From positions 1-6,973 of the forward strand of contig JAQVME010000068.1 of NCBI GenBank assembly GCA_028703745.1: a DNA stretch of 6,973 nt. The letters run 5' to 3'. Source of the DNA: Clostridia bacterium (GTDB taxonomy: Bacteria > Bacillota > Clostridia > Christensenellales > DTU072). Below the pieces are notes generated by a model. The model made no database searches and was not told the origin of the DNA. It worked only from the letters and a program-made list of their open reading frames with translations. Made by a program: the position numbers and the translations under genes. This document shows positions 1 through 5,335 of the stretch, one piece after another. The stretch's first letter is position 1. Each line of letters starts with the position of its first letter.

Positions 1-1910
1 GAGGAGAGGTGGACGGCATAATGGCGAACATTCTTTTTGAATTGCCCGCCGCGCCGTTGAAAGAAAAATGCACCTTCCTCGGCTGGTCTCTTTCCCAAGA
101 CAGTTATATACCTGTTCCCATTCCTTTCTTTACACATTATATAACTACTACATGCTATGCCTTTTGGGAGGATGACTTTTTCGGAGAAGGCGAGGTGATT
201 ACCTTCGTTTATGACAGCGAAAATGATGGCTATACCGTTACAGCCGTTTCACACCCGTTCTATCAAAGACAAATAGCCATTCCCGAAACGTACGATGACG
301 GCACGAACGGAGAAAAACCTGTTTTCCGTATCGGCGACGGCACAAACCCCGTGCTTGCCGAGACTTTGGTCGGCGGAACCGGGCAAAATCAGATTGCGTA
401 TTTGTTTTTGCCGCAAAGCATAATAGAAATATCTGACTATGCCTTTGCTAACAGTCCGCTTAGACAAATAATTTTCTCCGAAGGTCTTGAAACTATAGGT
501 GTGAACGCTTTCAACAATTGCTCTTTGTTGGAGGGAGTGTTGCGCCTTCCCTCAACGCTGAGTTATATTGGTGAAGCCGCTTTTGCCGAAACCCCAAACA
601 TTAAAGAGGTGGTTTTTGCCGGCAGTTCTCTTGAGTATTTGGGCGAGTGGGCTTTTGCCAACAGCGGGTTGACCTTCATAAATCTGCCCGATGTCGAAAT
701 ACTCTCCCAAGGCGCATTTTACAATTGCAGGCTGCTTCGCGAAATAATCATACCTTCCGGAGTCAAAGAAATCGGGGCGCAGGTGTTTTATGGCACTCGT
801 CTTTATAGCGTAACCTTTGAGGAAAGTATAATTGACGGTATTGAGCAGGGTATTATTCTCATAGGAGACCAAGCCTTTGCCTGCAACACAAGGCTTTACG
901 AAATACATTTCCCCGTTACCATAAAAGTTATTGGGGAAGTAGCCTTCTCGGAATGCGAAAATTTAACAATCGTAACCTTCGCTGAGGGCACGGACATGAT
1001 AGGAATAGGCGCGGAAGCGTTCGCGCATTGCGCTTTGCTTTCCATCGACCTTCCGTCAGGTTTAGCAGAGATAGCCGATTATACCTTTAACGCTTGTTTT
1101 TATCTGAATTCAGTATCTATGCCCGACACCGTAACTCATATCGGCGCGGGGGCATTCAAGCAAACCTTATTGAAAGAGATATCTCTAAGTAGCGGGTTAG
1201 TATCAATAGGGGATGAGGCTTTTGTCAATACCTTATTGCAGAGACTGGTTATTCCCGCAAGCGTCGAAAGTATAGGATTAAGAGCGTTCGGCGATGATGA
1301 TTACCTTAGAGAGGTCATCTTTGAAGAAGGGTCTGCGATTCAGACCATCGGCGAACGTGCGTTCGAATGGTGCCCCATAATATACGTTTCCCTTCCGAAC
1401 GGTCTCAGAACAATCGGCAGTTTTGCTTTTTCTTATTGCGAAATGTCTGAAATATTTATTTCCACATCAGTGGTGTTTATTGGAGACTATGCTTTTAATA
1501 ATTGTAGTCGGCTGTCAAAATTGACTTTTGCCGACAGAAGCCAGCTTTCGCCCGAATTGAAGTCCATCTCGATAGGTCAATACGCCTTTCAGCGTACCGG
1601 GATATTGCAAGTCATACTGCCCGAAGGGTTTAATTCTCTTAGTTCCGGAATATTTAACGAATGCAAAAAATTGAAGTCCGTAGAAATTCGCGACGAGTCG
1701 TTGGTCTCCATAGGCGCATATGCTTTTTCACAATGCGTAGCAATGCTGACGCTTACGCTCTATGGAGCGCCTCCCGATCTCAACACGTTAGCCTTCAATA
1801 GCATGAACAGTGACGCGCTGATATATGTCCTCGTTGAGTTTCTGAACGCCTATAAGACAGCCTCGGTTTGGTCAACGTATGCTGACAGAATATTTGAAAT
1901 GCCGCAATAG
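1..1910 (+). CDS. BspA-like leucine-rich-repeat surface protein, 5'-truncated by the window edge
   Basis: The reading frame is open to the left edge (first complete codon at 3) and ends with TAG at 1908-1910. The first 55 or so residues look like the C-terminal part of a Listeria-Bacteroides (Flg_new) repeat: an ELP...P segment, then TFLGWS, ending in YAFW (Trp codon at 165). After a short beta-rich linker, about 19 BspA/LRR_5-type repeats of roughly 23-30 residues run from about 435 to 1740, each with the form LP-x-x-hydrophobic-x-x-IG-x-x-AF-x-x-C. The end, with AYKTASVW and YADRI, is a common closing module of such proteins. Family members are usually secreted adhesins or surface proteins. 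No LPXTG sorting signal, terminal membrane segment or dockerin is visible at the C-terminus. GTG at 9 or ATG at 21 could be called as starts, but either would begin inside the first domain without a signal peptide, so the true start is upstream. The ligand is unknown. Confidence 0.88.
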   Translation, partial: GEVDGIMANILFELPAAPLKEKCTFLGWSLSQDSYIPVPIPFFTHYITTTCYAFWEDDFFGEGEVITFVYDSENDGYTVTAVSHPFYQRQIAIPETYDDGTNGEKPVFRIGDGTNPVLAETLVGGTGQNQIAYLFLPQSIIEISDYAFANSPLRQIIFSEGLETIGVNAFNNCSLLEGVLRLPSTLSYIGEAAFAETPNIKEVVFAGSSLEYLGEWAFANSGLTFINLPDVEILSQGAFYNCRLLREIIIPSGVKEIGAQVFYGTRLYSVTFEESIIDGIEQGIILIGDQAFACNTRLYEIHFPVTIKVIGEVAFSECENLTIVTFAEGTDMIGIGAEAFAHCALLSIDLPSGLAEIADYTFNACFYLNSVSMPDTVTHIGAGAFKQTLLKEISLSSGLVSIGDEAFVNTLLQRLVIPASVESIGLRAFGDDDYLREVIFEEGSAIQTIGERAFEWCPIIYVSLPNGLRTIGSFAFSYCEMSEIFISTSVVFIGDYAFNNCSRLSKLTFADRSQLSPELKSISIGQYAFQRTGILQVILPEGFNSLSSGIFNECKKLKSVEIRDESLVSIGAYAFSQCVAMLTLTLYGAPPDLNTLAFNSMNSDALIYVLVEFLNAYKTASVWSTYADRIFEMPQ

Positions 1911-1938
1911 CCCCTAACAAAATATAAAATACATAGCA

Positions 1939-1970
1939 AAAAGGCGCCTTCTTCTCGGAGAGCGCCTTTT
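1939..1970. terminator. Bidirectional intrinsic terminator between convergent genes
   Basis: AAAAGGCGC at 1939-1947 pairs perfectly with GCGCCTTTT at 1962-1970 (9 bp, 14-nt loop with a possible inner TCT/AGA pairing). The + strand continues with CTTATTTGTTT. The - strand has a run of five T after the GC-rich stem. It lies 28 nt after the BspA-like gene and 19 nt after the lipoprotein gene on the other strand, so it can serve both. Confidence 0.88.
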
Positions 1971-1989
1971 CTTATTTGTTTGCCATTGT

Positions 1990-2691
1990 TTAGGCTTCTT
2001 TGGCAATAAGGGTAAAGTTTATCATCTCATTTCTAAAATAAATCTCTTGTTTGTCGCTGTCCTTTTGTTGACGCAGAGTCATCATTATGTAAGGCTCTCC
2101 GTTCTTGTGTTGCTTGCCCATAAATATGCCGGTGTATTCGCCGGAGAATTCAGAAGTGACCTTCTCAATGCGGTATTCGGCATTGTATTCTATGCCTATA
2201 CCCTGAGGCAAAGTAATGTTCGAGGGTACTTTTCCGGTTTCGGCGATTTCGTCGAATATGGCCTTTACATTCGGATCGGAAGGGTCGAGACCTACAATGC
2301 TCAGGTTCAGACTGTGCTTCAATAGGTTAAACGTAAATTGCATGTCCTCGAGAGTAAAGCCGGGGAAGAAATCCATCGCCATTCCCTCAATGATGGGTTG
2401 CAGGTCAAAATCAGAAACGGCTTCGTTTGAGAGCATAAGGTTGAGCGCGCCCGCAAAAGCCGCGCTCGTCTTTATTGAGACGCTTGCCGTACCGTCCTTG
2501 CGGAGGGTTATGTTGCTTTCCTTGTCAAGAATAAGCGTTAGGGGGATGTTCATAATCTTGCTTTCTTTTGTATCAATATAATAAACGGTATCTGCTTTTA
2601 TGGTGCGGTTGCAGGCGACCAAAACAAATACGTTGAGGAGTAATAGCAGCGCCAGCGCCGCGATAGTTGTCTTTCTGAATATATTTTTCAT
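1990..2691 (-). CDS. Lipoprotein of unknown function
   Basis: A 233-residue protein starting with ATG at 2691-2689 after a strong AAGGAGG (2706-2700) spaced 8 nt from the start. The N-terminus is a lipoprotein signal peptide: basic MKNIFRK, a Leu/Ala/Val-rich core, and lipobox L-V-A-C with the lipidated Cys at residue 27, so it should be anchored on the outer face of the cytoplasmic membrane. The mature part alternates short beta-like and polar stretches, with a phrase of the type LRKDGTASVSI near residues 63-73. I recognise no catalytic motif or named family. It is the second gene of an operon with the SGNH hydrolase lipoprotein, 18 nt after its stop, so a shared envelope role is inferred. 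It could be a ligand-binding or accessory partner of that hydrolase. The gene is confident; the function is open. Confidence 0.85.
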   Translation of the reverse strand: MKNIFRKTTIAALALLLLLNVFVLVACNRTIKADTVYYIDTKESKIMNIPLTLILDKESNITLRKDGTASVSIKTSAAFAGALNLMLSNEAVSDFDLQPIIEGMAMDFFPGFTLEDMQFTFNLLKHSLNLSIVGLDPSDPNVKAIFDEIAETGKVPSNITLPQGIGIEYNAEYRIEKVTSEFSGEYTGIFMGKQHKNGEPYIMMTLRQQKDSDKQEIYFRNEMINFTLIAKEA

Positions 2692-2709
2692 TTCAAAATC
2701 CTCCTTGGG

Positions 2710-3711
2710 TTAGGCGTAGACAGGCGTCTTGCCTTTTATGGCGGCGAGATACAGCTGTGTGACTTCTTCATTCGACTTTGCATTACGGATTTGCTTTTTT
2801 ATGGCGCTTACGTCCAAGCTGTCGCTGTAAAGGTCCTTTAACTGCTCAATTTTTAGATCCTTATATCTGCGCAAAGCAGGGGCGGCTTTTGCCAAATCCA
2901 AGTCCTCGAGCTTTGCTTGAATTAGGTCTGCCATAACGGCGTGACCTTCAATGGAGGGGTGGACGAAGTCGCCGAAAATCAGCGCTCTGCCGCGTTCGGG
3001 GTTTTCGTTGAAGATGCGTTGAAACTCCGCGTTGGCATCTATGATATGAAACGCTCCGGGGTGTGCCTGAAGGTAGGCATGAATTATGCCGTTGAGCCGC
3101 GCCAGTATGTCGGCGGCGAGCTGACGGTATTGCTCTTCCGTTATATCTAAGGCGGCAAGAGAAGTGCGCGTAGCTTCATTTATTAAAGTGGCTTCGGGGA
3201 ACATTGGGTTATAAACCGTCTGGAACATCAGCGTAGCGTCCGGGTTGTAGCCTTTCAGCACATCGACAATCTCGGAAAAATTCACGGTGGCTTTTGAAAG
3301 TATGTCGTCGATGACCACATTATTACCGTTTGCTATATCAAGGATAAGCTCGCCGAGATTGTTTTGTAAAAGGTCGTTGCCCAGAATAGAAACGTGAATA
3401 ATGTCGGCGGTCTTAAGTACGGTTTGCATCATTCTGACGTCGGAATCCTCTTGCTTTATAAGATCCAGCATTTGTTTTGTCTGGTGTCCGCTGACGGCGC
3501 GATTTTTGTATATGTAGTTGTTGCGGATGCCCAGCACAGAATAATACGCGTATCTTTCGCGCTCCGATATAGGGGACATACCCGCTATGCCTTCGGCTAT
3601 GGAGTCGCCGAGGTAAACGATAAGCGGCTGGTTGCTGCTACATGCGGACAAAGAAAAAACAGAGGCCGCAAGCACAATAATCAGCGCCAAAACAATCAGC
3701 TTTTTTGTCAT
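2710..3711 (-). CDS. SGNH/GDSL-family hydrolase lipoprotein
   Basis: A 333-residue protein starting with ATG at 3711-3709, with AAGGAG at 3723-3718. The signal peptide ends in lipobox L-S-A-C (Cys24), so it should be membrane-anchored outside the cell. SGNH hydrolase blocks appear in order: block I GDSIAEG with nucleophile Ser37, block II Gly75 in AVSGHQT, block III GND with Asn112, and block V DFVHP with Asp248 and His251. This complete set supports an active serine esterase or acyl-hydrolase; the substrate (acetylated glycan, lipid or other ester) cannot be read from the sequence. After the catalytic domain, about 70 residues (roughly 260-333) are charged and probably helical, with no motif I recognise. 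It is the first gene of a two-gene operon with the 1990-2691 lipoprotein, driven by the promoter at 3742-3770. Confidence 0.9.
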   Translation of the reverse strand: MTKKLIVLALIIVLAASVFSLSACSSNQPLIVYLGDSIAEGIAGMSPISERERYAYYSVLGIRNNYIYKNRAVSGHQTKQMLDLIKQEDSDVRMMQTVLKTADIIHVSILGNDLLQNNLGELILDIANGNNVVIDDILSKATVNFSEIVDVLKGYNPDATLMFQTVYNPMFPEATLINEATRTSLAALDITEEQYRQLAADILARLNGIIHAYLQAHPGAFHIIDANAEFQRIFNENPERGRALIFGDFVHPSIEGHAVMADLIQAKLEDLDLAKAAPALRRYKDLKIEQLKDLYSDSLDVSAIKKQIRNAKSNEEVTQLYLAAIKGKTPVYA

Positions 3712-3741
3712 TTTATGCTCCTTGGAAATTAAACTAATTAT

Positions 3742-3770
3742 ATATTAAGCTTATCGGTATAAAATGTCAA
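3742..3770 (-). promoter_or_regulatory. Sigma-A-type promoter for the SGNH hydrolase/lipoprotein operon
   Basis: Read on the - strand, TTGACA (3770-3765, perfect -35) is followed after exactly 17 nt by TAATAT (3747-3742). Transcription would begin near 3735, leaving a leader of about 25 nt containing the AAGGAG site at 3723-3718. No operator is obvious beside it. Confidence 0.8.
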
Positions 3771-3934
3771 TGCGTTCATTTTAGAAAAAGCCGTTTTTTA
3801 TAAGAAATACAACCGATAGCGTCCGTATAAGCACCATTAGTAAAAAAATGCCTCGCATATAAGATATAGCTAATATTGGTATTGTTCCGTTGCTTAGGCT
3901 ACAAATACAATTAACTTTCAGAAAAAGGGCTTTT

Positions 3935-3985
3935 GCAAGGGCGGTTAGCCGCACTTATACGACTTAGCAACCGCGGCGGCCTTGC
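3935..3985. repeat. Imperfect GC-rich inverted repeat with alternative pairings
   Basis: GCAAGG (3935-3940) pairs with CCTTGC (3980-3985). GCGGTT (3941-3946) pairs with AACCGC (3969-3974), leaving five unpaired bases (3975-3979). A further GC/GC pair (3948-3949 with 3967-3968) follows a bulged A. The AACCGC copy can instead pair with a second GCGGTT at 3984-3989 in a tight hairpin, and the first arm can fold locally as GCGG-TTAG-CCGC. No T-run directly follows on either strand, so this is not a standard terminator. Its role is unknown. Confidence 0.55.
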
Positions 3986-4085
3986 GGTTACGGATTATAT
4001 TATTCAAAGCTTTCCGTATCATCGCCGGTATGCGGATTATGTAACATACGCAACAAAGGACGATTTTTTGAATTAATGACAAGGC

Positions 4086-4141
4086 TGTTTTTTCATTCGG
4101 CGAAGGCACCGATACTTCGCGAAAATAATTATGAAAAAACA
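4086..4141. repeat. Long inverted repeat abutting the speD promoter
   Basis: TGTTTTTTCAT (4086-4096) and ATGAAAAAACA (4131-4141) are perfect 11-bp inverted arms. Nested inside, GCGAAG (4100-4105) pairs with CTTCGC (4115-4120), and TTC/GAA (4096-4098 with 4121-4123) can extend this helix past one bulged G. The right arm ends two bases before the -35 box at 4143. It could be an operator, a cruciform-forming site, or the remains of a hairpin end of some earlier transcript; the sequence does not decide. Confidence 0.6.
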
Positions 4142-4142
4142 T

Positions 4143-4171
4143 TTGACAAAATGCCGGCTATATCATATGAT
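4143..4171 (+). promoter_or_regulatory. Sigma-A-type promoter of the spe leader and operon
   Basis: TTGACA (4143-4148, perfect -35), exactly 17 nt, then TATGAT (4166-4171, one mismatch from TATAAT). Transcription is predicted to start near G4178, giving an untranslated leader of about 380 nt before speD. No equally good promoter lies closer to speD, and only 18 nt separate the leader terminator from the speD start codon. Confidence 0.85.
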
Positions 4172-4508
4172 AATTTTGGTTTCAATCGCGTATAGCGAGA
4201 ACGACTTTGACCCGTTTCAGTAATGAAGCAAAAGGCCACAAGGATGCCGGGTCAACTGCTAACGGTGAAGATATCTTCACCTTATTGATTGCGTTAAGAG
4301 AGCAACTTTTATAAGTTGGCAACTCAATTGCCAGTTGGTTACTTCATAACCAAGTGTACTAGGGTACACACTTGTGAAACGATCAATAAGAGTAGTAAAA
4401 GTAGTTCTTACTATATAGACTCTGAAAACTTGACAGTAGGCCGATTTCTCTGCCCGTATGCGGTGTCTTTGAATTTTGGTTGACTGAAAATTGCGTTGAC
4501 GCTTTTAT

Positions 4509-4540
4509 AAGATGTGCCACAGTATGAGGCACATCTTTTT
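4509..4540 (+). terminator. Intrinsic terminator in the leader, just upstream of speD
   Basis: AAGATGTGCC (4509-4518) and GGCACATCTT (4528-4537) form a perfect 10-bp stem with a 9-nt loop. With the last two bases of the stem, five T run from 4536 to 4540, followed by GTTTG. It is promoter-proximal to speD with no space for another promoter after it, so all transcripts from 4143-4171 must read through it to express speDAE. This is the signature of attenuation or of an RNA gene ending here. Confidence 0.85.
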
Positions 4541-4546
4541 GTTTGT

Positions 4547-4552
4547 GGAGGT
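4547..4552 (+). promoter_or_regulatory. Ribosome binding site fixing the speD start
   Basis: GGAGGT lies 6-7 nt before ATG at 4559. It sets the start there rather than at in-frame GTG 4514, which sits inside the terminator stem and would add 15 residues not found in SpeD proteins. Confidence 0.85.
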
Positions 4553-4558
4553 AATAAA

Positions 4559-5335
4559 ATGGAAAAAATAAAGCTATACGGGTTCAACAACCTGACGAAG
4601 TCCTTGAGCTTCAATATCTACGATATTTGCTATGCAAAAACGGCTCGGGAACAGCAGGACTATATAAAATACATCAACGAGCAGTATAATTCGGAGCGAT
4701 TGACCGCAATTTTGACAAAGCTTACGGAGATGATCGGCGCAACGGTGCTGAATATCTCAAAACAGGATTACGAGCCGCAGGGCGCAAGCGTGACCTTCTT
4801 GATTGCAGAAGAGAGCATGGTGAAGGTGCGCAGCGGCGAAACGGTAGTGGCGCATCTCGACAAAAGCCACGTCACCGTGCACACCTATCCCGAGTATCAT
4901 CCCGAAACTTCCATCGCCACTTTCCGTGTGGATATCGACGTGGCTACGTGCGGGGAGATTACGCCGCTTTCCACGCTGGATTTCCTTATTGGGAGTTTTG
5001 ATTCGGATATAATAACTATGGATTACCGCGTGCGGGGCTTTACCAGGAATATGGAGGGCAAGAAGCTGTTCAACGACCACAAAATCACGTCTATTCAGGA
5101 TTATATAAATAGAAATATTCTGCAAAAATACGATGCCGTTGACGTCAACGTCTATCACTCCAATATCTTTCACACAAAAATGCTCATCAAGGATTTGGTG
5201 CTGCAAAACTATCTGTTCAATTCCGACGTTTATGAGATTCCGCCAAAAATAAGGCTGGACATAACCAATTCTCTGCGTTGTGAGATGATAGAGATATTCA
5301 GCGGCTCAAATATTTATCAGGAGGCGGCGCATTGA
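4559..5335 (+). CDS. speD: S-adenosylmethionine decarboxylase proenzyme, E. coli type
   Basis: A 258-residue proenzyme that makes decarboxylated S-adenosylmethionine, the aminopropyl donor for spermidine synthesis in the cytoplasm. It matches E. coli SpeD nearly end to end: KLYGFNNLTKSLSFNIYDICYAKTA at the start, QDYEPQGASVT, VVAHLDKSHVTVHTYPE, TCGEITPL, DYRVRGFTR and VDVNVYHSNIFHTKML. The self-cleavage site is Lys102-Ser103, with Ser103 (codon at 4865) becoming the pyruvoyl group. Cys131 corresponds to the E. coli catalytic Cys140; both offsets equal 9, which confirms the register. It is slightly shorter than the 264-residue E. coli enzyme because the loop before the cleavage site is shorter. 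This long bacterial class differs from the roughly 125-residue SpeD of Bacillus. It is first in the operon, behind the structured leader, and its stop overlaps the speA start. Confidence 0.97.
   Translation: MEKIKLYGFNNLTKSLSFNIYDICYAKTAREQQDYIKYINEQYNSERLTAILTKLTEMIGATVLNISKQDYEPQGASVTFLIAEESMVKVRSGETVVAHLDKSHVTVHTYPEYHPETSIATFRVDIDVATCGEITPLSTLDFLIGSFDSDIITMDYRVRGFTRNMEGKKLFNDHKITSIQDYINRNILQKYDAVDVNVYHSNIFHTKMLIKDLVLQNYLFNSDVYEIPPKIRLDITNSLRCEMIEIFSGSNIYQEAAH
5319..5324 (+). promoter_or_regulatory. Ribosome binding site supporting the TTG start of speA
   Basis: AGGAGG inside the end of speD lies 7 nt before TTG 5332. The TTG overlaps the speD stop as TTGA, a typical layout for translational coupling. 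No in-frame ATG lies nearby until the Met codon at residue 16, which would cut off conserved N-terminal sequence. Confidence 0.8.

Larger units (their letters stand above)
3771..4142. other. Intergenic region without a convincing gene
   Basis: About 370 bases separate the divergent promoters of the lipoprotein operon (- strand) and the spe operon (+ strand). I see no tRNA or rRNA. The only open frame of note, 65 codons on the - strand (4142-3945), has no ribosome binding site and runs through two inverted repeats. The stretch is AT-rich at 3771-3920 and has a GC-rich island at about 3935-3990. Notable contents are the inverted repeats at 3935-3985 and 4086-4141, listed separately. Confidence 0.6.
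4178..4558 (+). promoter_or_regulatory. Long structured 5' leader RNA of the spe operon, class not recognised (candidate attenuator, riboswitch or ncRNA)
   Basis: Helices readable by eye, in order: TCGC/GCGA (4186-4189/4195-4198). TTGACCCG/CGGGTCAA (4207-4214/4248-4255), enclosing a TTCA-GTAA-TGAA hairpin with a GNRA-type loop (4216-4227). GGTGAAG-ATAT-CTTCACC (4264-4281). A long-range helix, CTTATTGATTG (4281-4291) with CGATCAATAAG (4380-4390), 11 bp with one G-U, closing a multibranch loop. That loop holds CAACTT/AAGTTG (4303-4318), GGCAA/TTGCC (4318-4332), TTGGTTA/TAACCAA (4335-4353) and GTGTAC/GTACAC (4354-4369), the last two directly adjacent. Further on are TAGTAA/TTACTA (4393-4413), AATTTT/AAAATT (4472-4492), and finally the terminator. 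The arrangement of strong promoter, folded RNA, terminator and polyamine genes suggests conditional termination responding to a pathway metabolite. I find no conserved core of T-box, SAM-I, lysine, THF, cobalamin, RNase P or tmRNA. A stand-alone RNA with readthrough is the main alternative. Confidence 0.7.

Noticed and set aside
3945..4142. 65-codon open frame on the - strand in the intergenic region
   Set aside because: No ribosome binding site precedes its ATG, it runs through two inverted repeats, its composition resembles no family I know, and a chance frame of this length is common.
4223..4288. Possible 21-residue leader peptide (ATG at 4223, TGA at 4286-4288) in the spe leader
   Set aside because: No Shine-Dalgarno sequence precedes it, the start lies in a hairpin, and it has no run of arginine, methionine or other regulatory codons as in classical attenuators.
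4452..4465. Resemblance of the CCGTATGCGGTG stretch to the 5' half of a group II intron domain V
   Set aside because: The matching 3' strand of domain V is absent, there is no intron 5' consensus or reverse transcriptase, and the spe operon is intact.
4430..4508. Possible second promoters nearer speD (TTGACA at 4430, TTGACT at 4480)
   Set aside because: No good -10 hexamer lies at 16-18 nt. The best (TTTATA after 18 nt) is weak and a transcript from it would still face the terminator at 4509-4540.
4178..4540. Known RNA classes for the leader: T-box, SAM-I, lysine, THF, cobalamin, RNase P RNA, tmRNA
   Set aside because: None of their conserved cores is present as far as I can see by eye, for example the T-box AGGGTGGNACCGCG, the RNase P GAGGAAAGTCC, or the tmRNA tag and CCA end.
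4514..4558. Upstream GTG start for speD
   Set aside because: It lies inside the terminator stem, lacks a ribosome binding site, and adds residues before the conserved MxKxKLYGFNNLTKS start.
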